Below are positions 13,773 through 49,100 of a stretch of DNA of 64,000 nucleotides, in pieces. The stretch's first letter is position 1. Every line of letters starts with the position of its first letter. Below the pieces are notes generated by a model. The model made no database searches. It worked only from the letters and a program-made list of their open reading frames with translations, and was not told the origin of the DNA. Made by a program: the position numbers and the translations under genes. Source of the DNA: Ascaris suum (lineage: Eukaryota > Nematoda > Chromadorea > Rhabditida > Ascarididae); NCBI GenBank assembly GCA_013433145.1, contig CM024174.1, positions 2,105,336 through 2,169,335 on the forward strand, read 5' to 3'.

Positions 13773-14774
13773 GTAGGTATCGACTATATATACCGGGTGG
13801 GGGGAGGGGTTGAGGGCTATAAACGAACAAACGGATCTATTATATAAAGAGATGTGACATCGAAACAAATCGACCATTATTCACTCTGACAGTTAGCGTT
13901 TAGGTTGGCGAGAATTGAGTGAGGAAAAAAAAAAAAACAAACAGCACCAATAAACACATCGATAGATCGGCGATTTAATCACTCAATAAAACTATTCGTT
14001 CAAAACAAATTGACATAAATTTTGCACAATTGGTCAGTCGAGATGAAGCTGACAGTTTCGAAACGTTTCTCTCGAGTGTTGATAAAATTCCAATGAGAAA
14101 AAACAATTAAATGCAAATAATTGAAGCTAATGTAAACAAAATATACAAAATACTAATGAAATAAATTTAATATATATGGTTTGAAACGGAAATTAAGCTA
14201 AGAGAAATATCGGCTTAATAGAAAACCTTTCTATAGGGGTATACACTTACTACAGTCAATATAGTAGTTATTACGACATGGAATATAATCTAGATAGATA
14301 TTTGTCCATGAAATATTAATTATGATTTTAAAAAAACAGATAGAAAGCTTCGTTAAACACAAGAAATCATAATAAATGAAACAAAGCACATTAGAGAGAC
14401 TAGCATGATATATGCTTTTCGTATCGTATACACCTAATTAGTTCCTTTCATAAATTATCAAAAAAGCGTAAAATATACAAAGCGATATTTGCATATTTCA
14501 ATCGAATCAATCGCATGAATATTGAAATAAAATTCGTTGTTCTATGAATGAAGCGATATAAAATGAAATCTAACGAGTGTATTAAAAATTTCTTCATCTT
14601 TGAATGCGAACAGCTTATTTCAAAGTTGCTGAAGCAACATAGAATATTTGACAGAAGGATATTTTTAGTGCACTATAAAAATCAAATTTCATATCATCAG
14701 CTATAGTGATTACTGAATTGACGCTACCAAGTAGACAGATGAAGAGTAAAACAGACACATATAGCCATACATAC

Positions 14775-14913
<139 letters not shown>

Positions 14914-15458
14914 ACATAACGTCGCCATAATAAAATAATTCGTAGAGAAAATTTTTAAACGCACATTAAAATTCAAATATTTCGCAAAGTGACAATGAAA
15001 CATCGTTTCTATTAGATGCTATCATTACATGAAAAATAGGACAGTGGAAATGCCGCCATATTTGTATAGAAAATGTGATAGAAATTTATCGTGAAAATCC
15101 TCCGTAAAAATATTTTTCTTTAAAAGAATAATATAATTGAAAAATTTCCTTTTACAAATTTGAAAAAAAAAAATTCGTAGAGATAACCAATTCTGAGCAT
15201 TTCAATTCTAATAAATAGTGATAAACTATACTCTAACTAATTACATAATTGCTAATAATATCTACTCATTTATAGAATATGCTTTATCTATGATATTTCT
15301 TTAAAGTTTCTCCATAAAGTAGAACGACCGCTCCCATAAATGCTCAAAAAAAAATTAGGCCAGCTTGCTGAAATTTATCTTAACCTAGCGGTATACATAG
15401 ATGTAGCTAGCAAATATAGCAAATTCATCAATTGTAGCTAGAATGAACTCTTCAGAAT

Positions 15459-16300
15459 TCAACAAGAAATTGAGGTAGCGAGTAAAACGAGGATTCTAGA
15501 TTTATCTCGAGATGAACATTTCAAATACAAATTATATTGGGATAAGTTATTGAATTTTTGGATTTTTAGTTTTCTTTCCAATTCATGAGACAGATGTTGA
15601 ACATATAGACCAAATATACTCATGTACAATATTTGTACGTCTATATTACCGTAGCCGAAAGGTGGCGACTCATATTTTCGCACGAAAATTTGCATAACGA
15701 TAGGCAAATGAAGATAATTTGAATATAAGCGTGAAATATGTGAAAGTAACAACAAGCTAAAGTGTAAACATTGAGTGAAGACAACAAGAAGAAATCGATG
15801 CACATATGCATTGTGATGTGTGGCGAAAATCTAACGACAAAAAGTGCGCATTGAAAGGGTTGGATGCAAGGACGGTAACGTTGATTAGCACAGGGACAGG
15901 TGCGCGAATAAAGAATGGCCCCCATAGACAGCATGACAAACAAATGTGCAATGGCCAAGGTGGCGCATTCGTGCATGCTCGTGACGAGCTCTTTCTAGAA
16001 GAGCAGCCAATCTATGCTTAGGGCATCGCATCCCCCCGTTTTCCATTTCCCCACTTATTGCCCCCTTCATCTCCTTGAACGTTGAAACATATGAACGATG
16101 CAGACAACCCGATAAAGCTGGCGAGCTACCGGCAAACAGGTAACGCAGCAACCAGCACGCCTTCATTACGAATATATAGCAAGCTATATAGCCGTTCGAT
16201 TGCGGTAAGATGCCTACAACTAGGTGCTAGTTAGGCAAATGCTAATGAGGGTTGTAACGTATTGACCGTTGTTCATTCGCTGCAATCTTTATTGCAGCCA
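15459..16300. other. GC-richer island in the left desert
   Basis: GC is clearly higher than in the flanks, especially at 15780-16200. Several frames, mostly minus strand, are open for 60-114 codons, and no single one stands out. The longest (15459-15803) starts hydrophobic but has no recognisable domain. Options are a promoter, a non-coding RNA gene, or a decayed insertion. I assign no product. Confidence 0.5.
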
Positions 16301-16685
16301 TACCGTTCGTAGATATAAACGTTTAGCCTAAACCGAGAAATTCGTTGCTTAAAATGCTGATGCTATGTAAAAATCTTTAGTCAATAAAAAAAGAGGAAAT
16401 GAGAGCATAAAAAAGAAAGGAAAAGAAAGAAATGAAGTAAAGTTGGATAAAACAAAATTAAAGTAACAGAGTAGAATAAATAGAATAGTTTCAGATGAAA
16501 TAAATTTATAAAACATATAAGTGAAATGAATTAAAATACAATGAAGTAAAAAAAAAATAAAAATAAAAAAAAATAAAAATAAAATAAGAAGAAAATAAAG
16601 CAATGAAAAATTACGTTGAATATAATGCCGATTAGTTGACTAATAAAAATAGATAACACAACGTTAACAAATGAAAGTATTTTAG

Positions 16686-16767
16686 GATAATTTCGCTTTA
16701 TTGTATTGAAAATTTCCGGAACAATTTTTCGTTCCGGAAATTTTCAATACAATAAAGCGAAATTATC
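16686..16767. repeat. Perfect hairpin: 37-bp arms, 8-nt loop
   Basis: Bases 16686-16722 are the exact reverse complement of 16731-16767, with loop AATTTTTC. The arm includes ATTGAAAATTTCCGGAAC. There is no gene next to it and no target-site duplication is obvious. A transcript would fold into a fully paired 37-bp stem. Confidence 0.97.
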
Positions 16768-17358
16768 ATGAAATCACGTTAAGAAAATTCCAATGAATCT
16801 TCAATTCAATTGAATTTTATGCGAGCAAACTAAATGAGCAATTTTTTTTACAGACATTAGCGATATCAAACGATATCAAACGCTTATCAAAATATCGATT
16901 GATAATCTGATTATTAGATAGTGGAAAAATGAATATTGAAGAAATATTTATTTAGAGAATATTGTGATCGGATCTTATGTTATCGATAAAAGAAACATTG
17001 ATTTGTTATCGCATTTGTGAGCAATCAGATAAATGATCTTCTCATATCATCATTGTGCATATTGTCGATAGATGTTGATGTGTGTATGTTGGTGTCTGTT
17101 GACGTTATAGTTTTCTTTATTGATTGCATAGATTTATCGTTTCTTTAATGGAAGTCGAAAATAGCTTTAAGTTTTTTTAATGGAAGAGCTTTAATGGAAG
17201 AAATTTTTTTTAAATAAAAAATTATTTTCATTATATTTGTATGTTTTATTGAATACCATTCATAATCATGAATATCGACTTTAATCGAGTCCGTTATAGA
17301 ATCGTTTTTTTTAATGATCAATTAGGGCTAATTACTTCATTTTAAAGCTAATCCTTTC

Positions 17359-17398
17359 ATGATGAACCTGGCAGATTTGATATCGCTATGGCTCATCG
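17359..17398 (+). CDS. Possible first exon, unassigned
   Basis: ATGATG opens 13 codons (MMNLADLISLWLI) plus one base up to CG|gtaaat. It could lead into the coding-like segments at 18506 or 20214, but no join was proven. Very short. Confidence 0.15.
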
Positions 17399-17811
17399 GT
17401 AAATGTAGATATAGTAGTTCGGATGATGAGAATTCGTCAAAGATTCGGTATCTATAGGCCTTATGGTTATTATTTCAATCACTCTATTAGTGGACTCTAT
17501 TATTCAGATGTAAAGAAATTAATGATCATGAATAACTACATTTTACTCATCAATTCTATAATTTTTCCACTCCATTCATTATATCTTCCATCGATTATAT
17601 ATAAAATAAATGTTAATAATATAATGATAACGTAGTTTTATTCTTATAATTTGATGAGTATTTTTACGCAATTAGTTGTGTTAGCAATTTTGCCTCTACA
17701 AAAATCTTTCCTATATTTTGAGTACTTCATTGATAACGAATAAAATCAATATATTCAATAAATCTCATTCATAGATTTCATCGTTGAAATTAATGTTTAT
17801 TATGGCAATTC

Positions 17812-17836
17812 TTTTTTTTTTGGGGGGGGGGGGGGG
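17812..17836. repeat. Poly-T/poly-G junction (T10G15)
   Basis: Ten T followed by fifteen G. Second copy of the arrangement at 9453-9480. Confidence 0.95.
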
Positions 17837-18505
17837 AATTTGATGTTTCCCGATAATGGAAGCGATATAGAAATTTCTCAATCAAATACCACCAAGATAT
17901 TATACGTTAGTAATGAATAGGCTATACTATTATTTCTAGATGCACAATAATTACTAGTAGTGCTATTATTACTTAGTAGGTAAGATTTTTTTTACAGTTC
18001 AATAAAAACTGAGTTTAATAAAATCATTGAATGAAATTTGAGAATTTCAATAAGTAGCTGATTTGATTATCAATATAGATTGCATTATGATCGTTGATTT
18101 ATATGGATAACGGTTATATTTAAATCAAAAAAAAAAAAGAAATGCATTAGTACCATCAATAATCAATAACATTTAAACGAGATCAATGAAAAGAAATAAC
18201 TTCAACGTCTTATTCCTATAACAAATTTAGTACGAAAATCGGATAGAATTATCGGCAACACTTATTTGCGTATGGAAATTATTCGAATTGCAATTATTGA
18301 TGAAATGCAAGTGCGTTACCGGAAATGATTATCGAATGGCGGCGCACTATATTATACGCAAATTGTCATGCCAACTAATTTACTATAATTTTCTAATAAA
18401 GGTCGCAACTAATTGAGGTTAACTGTAAAATTCGCATAAATATTATAAAAAATAGCGCATATTTAATTCAAATAATTCAACAATTTTAAAAAAAAATCAA
18501 CAAAA

Positions 18506-18619
18506 ATGTTTTTCATGGCGAATTTTCTTGCTTATCTTATTTTTGCTATTTACATGGACTATGAAGGATTCAATTATGAAGAAAGTGGAAGGGAGGAGGA
18601 TATGAGAACAAGTAAATAA
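18506..18619 (+). CDS. Candidate small secreted-peptide ORF or first exon
   Basis: An ATG in good context (caaaaATG) opens 37 codons. Residues 1-16 are hydrophobic and look like a signal peptide (MFFMANFLAYLIFAIY), followed by an acidic stretch (EESGREEDM). It either stops at TAA (18617-18619) or is spliced at ACAA|gtaaat (18611). No family recognised. Confidence 0.3.
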   Translation: MFFMANFLAYLIFAIYMDYEGFNYEESGREEDMRTSK

Positions 18620-20213
18620 GTAACATCTCGCATATTTTTTAAGTTTTTTAAAAATATTTTCGAAATGTAAAATCGCCTATTTTCATCAGACCACGTTGAA
18701 ATACTCTTTTTTACACTCAAAAAAATGATAGTCCACTTATACATTAATAGATTATTCAGAGTTGGAGTGGGGATGAGCCAGTTTTTGCGCCATTTTTATA
18801 ATACCTTTAAGTAATACAATATCTAAGACGTTAATCTAATCATCGAGCAATTTAGGCAACGATCCTTAAATTAAATTAATGAAAGAACGGGCGGGGGGAG
18901 GGGGATAATGGAACATTATACCTCTAATGAAATAATATTTGACAATCAGTTTGTAGAGTATTTTATCCACGAAATTATTTACCCACATGTATGTTTCATT
19001 CAGCAAAACTGTCAATAAAAGTAAACATCTGTCTCTTACAACTAGTCCAAGTCCAGAGAAAAAAGAAATAATGTGCGTCATTTAAAATTCAACTATACCA
19101 TCCATTCTAGTTTTCTAAAAGTCAACTTGAAAACGTTCCAATTTTTCAAATAATACAAAAAAAAAATTTTTTTTTATCAACTTCAAATAGAACAGAACGA
19201 ATTTATTTCTTTCAAAAAAAAAAACGAACAAATAAGACCAACCATAATATATGACAAAACTTTAGTTTAGTTAACAGTTTTACAATAATATTCGAATAAA
19301 TTTTCTGATGAGGATAGAATTGCAACAAAATGACCCGTTTTAAATCTCATTTCTCTCCTCATTCGTATATTTATAGAAAAGTTCAACGTGACACACTTCT
19401 AATGTGCATTTTTCAAGAATTTGGCACATTCAAATAAAGATATCACGAACGAATTTTTTTTTCTCCTTTCATATTCGACTATCATTGGATATGAAACTTA
19501 GCTCCGGATTTTATCCAGACTTTTATCCAAAATTTTTAGTAAAGGGTTATTTGCACCACATAAAACAATACTATAGAAACGGATAATAGATACATTTTAT
19601 GAAGATTCTCGTTGAGAATAAAAGAAATTCTCTGGAATAAAACATAAAGGAAGATATTTAAAAAAAAAAAGGATATCCACTTAAAATTCGGGAAAAAAAT
19701 AGGTCCTTTTTTTTACCAAGAGAAAAACTTCTCTCAAAAATTCAGGAAAAATAAAAATCAACCGATTACCTTATTAAGAAATTTAGTAGAAGTAATCTTC
19801 TTAATGCCATACTTACTTAATTACCATTTTAAAAATTTCACTAACAATAATATTAAAAGTACCACGATATCTAAAATTAATTTTTTGAAGTAAGAATCTA
19901 TTTGCTATTTCTTTTTGTTATTGATAAACAATTGAAAATATTCTACGAGTAAATATACTAACAACTATCGTTCATATCATCAACATTAATACGACGAAAA
20001 AATATAGCAGCAATTATATAAGAGTTTACGAATAAAAGAGTAAAGCCAACGTTTGGACGAACGATGGATGGACAGATGTTTTTCTTTCCCTCATGACTCC
20101 TCCAGGTAGTTAATCGAATTGTACCTATACGCACAAATATACCCAAACTATGTCCATATCTAGAACATTTAAACTCCGAAAATTCTAGCCAGAAAGTTTA
20201 AACGTGAAAGCTT

Positions 20214-20586
20214 TTGCTTCTATTTCAATGTAAGCGAGATTTTCGGTGGAGGACATCTATCACGATGAGATCGTTCAAGTGCACTAAGTATATCAAAACA
20301 ATAATCCACAAGGAAACAAAACGATTCCACAATGAATATTTCTATCACACTCCTCCACCCACCCCCCCCCCCCACCCTCCTCCTGGCCAGAACACTCCTG
20401 AATACCGCAGCAGTGCATAAGACATACATAAGACATCAATCCTGCCAAATACGCCCTATCCCGATAAGAAACGAATATCCAATAGACAAGGATATACTAG
20501 ACTGGGCCAGAAGTAATTTCGTAGAGAGTATAAAACACAAAAAATATCTCAATGAAAGACAGAAATCGGTAAAAATACGACACTAA
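20214..20586 (+). CDS. Candidate coding region interrupted at a C12 homopolymer, unknown
   Basis: Two plus-strand frames overlap at a C12 run (20362-20373). The upstream frame is basic (FKCTKYIKTIIHKETKRF), enters a Pro-rich tract and would stop at 20420. The downstream frame continues through NEYPIDKDILDWARSNFVE to a TAA at 20586. They differ by one base, so removing one C would make a single ORF of about 123 codons. Local GC is well above the flanks. It is convergent with PRP39, whose stop is at 21085. A splice acceptor may open the region near 20230 (atgtaag|). Product unknown. Confidence 0.35.
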
Positions 20587-21084
20587 ACATAGAGCAACAA
20601 TTCAAACAATAAACATCGTTAAAATTTATAAGCAATTACATTTATGATATAATCGAATTTAATCTGAATTATTTCATTGCAAGAAACAAGAAAAAATGTG
20701 CGGAGAAAATAAAATGAATGGTGGATATTGAAATTAATTTATATCAATACACAATTAAGCAATTAAATAAGAATTGAAAGTTTTTTTAAAGTCATACATC
20801 TACAGACAAAAAAATCATAATATATCTTTAAGGCATCGTTCAATATTCCAGAAAAAAAAAACAATTTGCCACCCCTTTCCTTCCATAAAGCAGAATTAAA
20901 AAAAAAAAACTCCAATGAAGTATATAAGCGGATATGATATGAACAAAAAAAAACAGGATAACCTCCTTAAAAAAACAAAATAATTGCAGTAGCTCATTAA
21001 CCCAAAGACAACATATGCTAACAAATGATTTTTTTTTAAATGGTTCGAAAATAGTTCCAATAAACAATTCTTTCCACACAAAAT

Positions 21085-42153
<21,069 letters not shown>

Positions 42154-42393
42154 GATCTGATTTTTGATACCTTCAAAAATGCATCGTGTTTAATTTAAAA
42201 AAAAAAGAAAGAAAGAAAGAAAAATTCCAGGCGCACGAACATGACGTATTCAAAGCTTAAGCACTATACGCATATTAACTCAAATACTCCACATTTGTTA
42301 CTCTAACAGGAATATATTTATAAATCACCTATATAGCAATAACTGATCCAGTTGAGCTCCTCACTTGGAATATATTTCAACATATCGGCTTAG

Positions 42394-42414
42394 ATCACTA
42401 CCGCTGATCGACGA
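42394..42414 (-). promoter_or_regulatory. 21-bp sequence shared with 4388-4408, upstream of PRP39
   Basis: ATCACT-CCGCTGATCGACGA occurs at both places with one mismatch. This copy lies about 240 bp upstream of the PRP39 ATG; the other lies at the 5' end of the minus-strand ORF at 4416. A shared promoter element or a small repeat are both possible. Confidence 0.35.
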
Positions 42415-43589
42415 ATATGGAAGCACACTCATTTACAAACCCATTTGCATAGTTTATGCAAGTTAATTAAATCTGATTCGTGACTGCGAGAATTTGCGTT
42501 AATTGAACGAATGGATCTGTTAAAGAATGTGCCTCCAGTTCACTTATCAGTTACTAATTTCTTCACAAAACACTTCACTTATCGCTGATCACCACCTCAA
42601 GTTTACGTATCGATAATGATAAAACACATGATATTTAGCTATGAATCTCAAATGTGCAACTGATCTGATAAGCTGATAGAAATCAAAAAGAAAGAAAAAA
42701 AACACCGATGAAAGCATATAGCAAATTTTAATAAACAAAACTCGTACAACAACCGTCCAACTTCAACGCAACAACTTACAGTGCAGTTTTTGTTAAAGAT
42801 ATTTTAAAGAGCTCGATTCCAATTATGCAAATTTATTATATTTGCATATAATTTGCTTGGTATAGATCCACATTGCCGAAATGAAATCACATTCAGTGGA
42901 TGCTCTAGCCGTATATCCCTACACGCATGAAAGGCAACACTCGTACCTCAAATGTATTCAGATCATGCTTTCCTATGTGCGACTGGATTAGGATTGGAGC
43001 GAAAGACGTAGCCTCTACCACGATTTTCTTCCTTTTGCAAGAAGACCCAACACAGGATGAACCCACTGAATAATAAAATAAATTCGAAAGGTTACTTCAT
43101 TGTCGCCTATCTGCCATGTAAGAAACGATGGTGGAGATAAAGGAAGCAAGAAGCAAAGAAGGAGAACAGAAAAAGTGGAAGTGCAACCAAAGGCATCACA
43201 TTAACCCTCGTCTATCTCCATATCTACAAATTTTTATTATTCTTTCTATTGTTGTTAGCTAGTAAACAATGCAGTCAGCTATCACAACATATTCAAATGC
43301 CGAAAAACCACACCATCCCCTTCATTAAAGTCGAAAGAAGCCTTGAAAACGATGCATATTTCCTGTCCATTCTCTTGAATATTCAAATATTATGCGGTTC
43401 CCTTTGTTCGAAGCATCAACTAGGGAGGTAACAATGCTATAATAGTCATGGTTTCTTATATAGCTGTGATGGTAATCTAACATAGTGCTAACACCTATGT
43501 AAACAGTTGTAATAGAGGTACTTATCAAAAAAAACCGCCCCAAATAAAGCTGTTTTTTTTTAATAACCACTCGAAATAAAAGAGCCGAA

Positions 43590-43730
43590 AATCACAGCAG
43601 CGATATGATGGCTTCGGCACATTTCGCCACAAGCGCACGCGCAGAAGGCGAACGCAGAGAGACAGCGCGCGTCGTCAACGAGCGACCGCGCGGCCACTTT
43701 CAGCAACAAAATCGTGGCCATATGCTAGCA
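43590..43730 (-). promoter_or_regulatory. CpG-rich patch, candidate PRP39 promoter
   Basis: A 140-bp island of high GC and many CpG in very AT-rich DNA, with GCGCACGCGCAG (close to the NRF-1-type palindrome) and GCGCGCGTCGTC. It lies 1.4 kb upstream of the PRP39 ATG. No start site or TATA box can be fixed. Confidence 0.4.
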
Positions 43731-44387
43731 ATATACTCATTTATTTGTTTATTTACTTATTTGTTTATTTATTTATTTATATAATCATTATGCCAACTTT
43801 ACACAATTTGATATTTAACCACATATTCACTCAACCATAGAATTTATATCAACTTTATTCGTTGTAAAACTCTTGAACCACTTATACTCTGAGATAAAAA
43901 ATAAAAACTTTTCATTACTCGAACCCGTTTTCTTTCAAAGTCGACCAGAAGTCAGGTAAAGAAGCCACGATTGCGATGAAAGGTGATGGCAATTGTCTTT
44001 AACGATTGACATTATGTAAGCAATTTCTTGATTCTGAACAGTTCACAGAGCGAATGAATGATCGTCGAGGCAAAATTTGCATATTTTACAATACAATTTA
44101 TTGATTTAGTCAATTCGACGTTGATCTGCAACTTATTAAAGGCACAAGCCTTATAACAGTGGTAATCGCTAATGAATTCAATTGGAAATCTATTTATACA
44201 GATATTTTAGAGCAGTTCATTATTGCCGTTAAAACTTTAGCGACTACTCTACGTGTCCTTATTTCATCTAGAAAATAGTTTTCAACAATAAAACATATCA
44301 TTAGCATTAGATAGCTTGTAATTCATTTCGCTCATTTAGAGCGCTTACATGCTGCATCATTACGACGGAACGCTATTACAATCGCTT

Positions 44388-44564
<177 letters not shown>

Positions 44565-45119
44565 GATAGCCTTCTTACATTCATTTTCTTTTCATCCCGT
44601 CGAAACAGATGTGAAACATTTTTCATTTCCTTCATACGAGGCTGTCGAATTTAACAGCTGTAAATTCATTGAAGCGTTCTTTAAAATCGTTGTGGTTGTG
44701 TTGTGGTCAACATGGCTTCCTTCCGTCGATTTTCCACCGCAATTGTTATTTCATTCTTGAAATATTTCCGGCTGCTCATCGTGTCAGCTATTGTGGTTCG
44801 TCATAAAAATTCTGGGAATTTATTTTCTTCGTCCTATTTCCTGTAAACTTCCTCTCATCTTCTATTATTTTATTAGCCAATAAATTTTCCTATCGTTATT
44901 TGCCTTATATGACTCCTAGGTTGAACAAAAACTCTACATCGGCTATCCTATGAATTGCCCATTATAAAAGTTTAATTTTCCTTCTCATCGCAGGTTATGA
45001 GTGAGCCTAATTGACCATTCGATACTCTTAAAAATGTGCCTAGCCTTATCTTCCATACTTCGCTTCCCAACCAAGTATATTACCACATTTTTAGCAACGT
45101 TTTTATCACTGATTTATTA

Positions 45120-45190
45120 AGATGGCTTCGCTCGACAAGAACGCGCGCGCTCTCTCGATCTCTCTCCCGCGTATGCGTATGTGGCAAACT
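45120..45190. promoter_or_regulatory. Second CpG-rich patch, possible promoter
   Basis: Contains AAGATGGCTTCGCTCG followed by AACGCGCGCGCTCTC and CCCGCGTATGCG. The AAGATGGC core resembles a YY1-type initiator. A 64-codon plus-strand frame starts here but looks non-coding after the first 25 codons. Confidence 0.3.
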
Positions 45191-46159
45191 GCACCCATAT
45201 CGAATATGAGTGCAAAAAATTATTGCGATCATACAATCGTTCCAAGATGCCTTTCGTTGGTCATTGTAACGCAATATTTTATTGAAAATTTCATTAAACA
45301 CAATAATATCGAATAAATTGTTATGTGAATGCAATAATTTTTCGAGCATTTCTCTACGAAGTGGAAATTCATCCGCATTTCAATCCGATCATCCGCTTTG
45401 ATCGATGACCAATCCGCAAACCTTGCTCTTCCCCTCCACCTTAGCCGTCCGTCTTTCCTCTCGAACACTTTGTCAGTCGAAATCACCATTTTCCGTCCTC
45501 ATTCGATGAAGCTTCAGCAGTTAGTTGAAGTGCATTGAGATGGAACAGTGAGACGCTTCGTACACAATGAGATTGTAAAGATGCTCGTATCTTTTACTGT
45601 TGAGGTTGTAAATGCCGTATGTTGTATTTAATATACTCAAATTGAACTTCATTTCTGATATAAAGATATATAGTTTAACGTCTATGCTGGGGCCAACTTT
45701 GCTCTGCCTCAGATTTATTTTGCATCTCAATTAATTTGTGTCGATAATTTAATGCCTTTTTCAACATAATTTGCCAAAAATTTCAAACTCATTGTTGTTT
45801 CATTTAATCTCTTCTCTTCTATATGAATTTATGACATTTCAAGCAGAATAAATTATCATTTTATTGAGAAAATTTGCATGACCGGTCGGTCATTCACTAA
45901 AATGGTTGGAGCAGCATACCACAAGAGATGTAGCAATTCGGGTTATGTTTCATATGGGTTGGGGCAAGAAAAACGGGAATTTTTTTGTGGGAAATTTTTA
46001 CTGACTTAGAACAGTCTGTTCTTTCTACATATTTCATTATTTGTTCGGAATTAATGGAACCGGTTGATCAGATAAACGAAATGCAAAGTTGCATATCATG
46101 TCAGCTTCTTCGGCAGGCTTCCTCATTTGTTTCAGATATTAGTGCACGTTTACTTGCTG

Positions 46160-49100
46160 CTATTGTGCCACCTTCCCTGTGCATAATTTTCGATGTTTTT
46201 TCTTTAGCGTCAGTGATCCTAGAAATGAAATGCCGCTGTATAACTTTGAATTGTTCAGTCAAAATGAACAGGAATGCTTTTGCTTTGATTTAAAATAAGT
46301 TTCAAAAAAAAAAAATGATGAAAAACTGTCCATTTCAATGATATTCGTTAGGTGAAGATGAATAAAACACCTCAAAGCATCTTTTATAGACTTTACTAAT
46401 ATTGATTCACTTTTGATTTTATATCTCTTGAATAAGATGAGAAATTATTAAAACTTTTTATGGATTATAGATCCACAATTGAAAATATACTCACATTTAA
46501 AAATTTTTATAAATTTCGAAATTTTTTCATTCCGAATAGCGGCGCCTCTATTTTTGATAATGAAGTAATTTATAGCTAAATATATGAAACAATAAACTCA
46601 TAAAAATTTACTCATTTAATAAATAATTTCAATAAATTTTTGCATAATATAAAATAAATTTTTTTATCACATTTTAAAAATATTTTCAAATGTAATAATT
46701 TCGAATAGTGTTTATAGAAATGAAATATATCGAAAATTCAATTATTTCATTGTAATTTTCGCCGTTTCATCCAACCACATTTTAAACGAATCGCCTAAAA
46801 ATTATATCGATTAAGAAATTATATTGATCAGTATTGATCAGTATAAGAAATCAACATTGAATCAGTATTCTATTTCTATTGAAATTGTTAAATAAAGCCA
46901 TAATGAAAAAACATTGGGCTGAAATTTTCGAGTATAAACTTCGTTTCTAGTTTTTTTTTTTTTTAATTTCCTTCTTTCGGGATATTTTTTTTCTATAATA
47001 TTAAATAAATTTTTAACTAATGTGAATTGCAAATTGAATTTAACTAAGAAGTAAGAGAGAGAAGAAGAGAAAAGGAGAAAGGCGAAAATGAACGAACATG
47101 AAATCTTTTCCTAGTTATAAACGTTGCTTATATTAGTCGTGATTTATGCTAATTACTATAGAATTTTCCCTCCACAGAGGATATGAAATTTCCTAAAATT
47201 ATGCTTAACAAAAAAAAAAAAAAATAAATAAATAAAGTACAAATAGAAACTTCAAATGATAGGAAGCTGCAAAGTTTGTCACTTTAATATAACTTTGTTT
47301 TTAAAGTGTCACATAGTCGTATCAGTTCAAAAAAAAAAGTTTTCAAATTTTAAGCCTTTCCAACTTTTTTTTTCAGCTTATAATTTTTTTTTCTTTAAAA
47401 CTAAAAATAAAAATCATCAATTTCTTATTATAAAATAAACCGAAATTCTCACTTTTCATTATTTCACCGATACATGGAAACGATTCAACAATCGCTCGTT
47501 TATCATCCTCTGATAGTGCATCATACTCGTCTATGATAGCTTTTACGGATTTAATTGCTGGATTCGACGCATCCTTACCCAGCCCTTTAAGCGATTCTAT
47601 ACTCTAAAAAAAACTTTTAATTTAAAATTCTTTACATCTGATATTTTAAATTTATGATATATAATTCAATTGATTTAATTTAATTCAATTCAATTCTATG
47701 ATGCTATAGAGTCAATGAATTAAAGAGCTCATTGTTTTCCTATATTAAAAAAAATGAAAGAAGTAAGTAAATGTTTTCGTTTAATATTAAAATTAGGATT
47801 GAATTTCAATTCTATTAACTTTTAACATATTTAGTTGTATTTTTCGGTCGTATGAAGAGTTTGTCGTAAAAAATATTTCACTTTTTTTTCCACTTTTTTC
47901 AATATAATCACATTTTCCTAGGAAATAGATAGAGAAAAGATTAATTTTCACGTGGATTTTTTAAAAATTTAATAAAAATGATTCAACGAGATTAAATTAA
48001 CTATGAAAAATAGCCAAGACAAATGCGTTAGGTAGCCATTAGATTCGAATAATCTGCGCAATAATCTTAACGAATTTATATATACTTTGCATGTCATTGA
48101 TACGATATACGTATGTATAGATGGTTTTAAAGATGGCGCTTAGCATATGTAGTTTATAATTAGAGTTTGTGCTAAAGTTTGTGCTTAATTTGTAGTTGAA
48201 CGATCAGCATCGACAATTTGCAGCATGCATAATTTCTCCAATATTCTCTATCCATTATGATTTTTTAAAAATATAAATTAAAATAACGAAAAAATAAAAC
48301 TAAAGCGTTATACTAAGTCAGATCTTATTATTTTTTAGTCGTTCATTGCATTATTCACTCAAAAAATGCAACAGTTATAACACAGTGATGTGTTATATAA
48401 GAATAATTGTAACACAATGATGTGTTATACAGGAATAATTGTTTTTGCATAAGCAAATTAATAATGAATCATACCTTGAGCATATATTCTCGTGCTGCTA
48501 ATGGAAGTGCTTCAATTTTTGCAAAAATTGTCGCATTTGCTGCGCGCATCTTTTGTGCCAATATCGGATTCTTTTTATCCAACTATAAAAAATTGCAAAC
48601 AGAAATTTTTCGATTAGAAAAATTATTTCTACGAAAATTTTCAAAAATCTACTCTGAGAATAACAAAAGAGTCATTAAAACTTTTCTTTTGTCGCTATAA
48701 TTTCAATATAATCAACTATGATTTACTGTATTTCATCAACTAGAAATTACCAATAAACAATAATTACAATATACTATAATCAATATATTTTTAAATTTTC
48801 CATTCCATTTCAAATATTCTAATAAAAAAATCAACTAGAAATTTCTTTATTGACTGAATCGAATAATGGGTGAAAATTACTAAAAGAAAAAAATTTTTTT
48901 TAAATATTCGAAATTATTCGATTTCATTTGTAATAGTAAGACTAATTTTGATCTGAGTAGACAATATACAATAAAAGAAAAAAAAAAACAAAACATAAAA
49001 AATTTTACCTCAATCATAAATTGTTCCTCACCGATCACCGTAGCATAGTCGATTGACTCAATTGTTTTCATATCTTCTGAAGTTATCTAAAAATTTGCAT

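Noticed and set aside
15459..16166. Overlapping minus ORFs of 93-114 codons
   Set aside because: Several frames are open at once in a GC-richer island, so length alone is not evidence of coding.
45985..46293. Plus-strand ORF of 102 codons
   Set aside because: Overlaps the FAR last-exon candidate, has no family match, and the region is open in several frames; not called as a gene.
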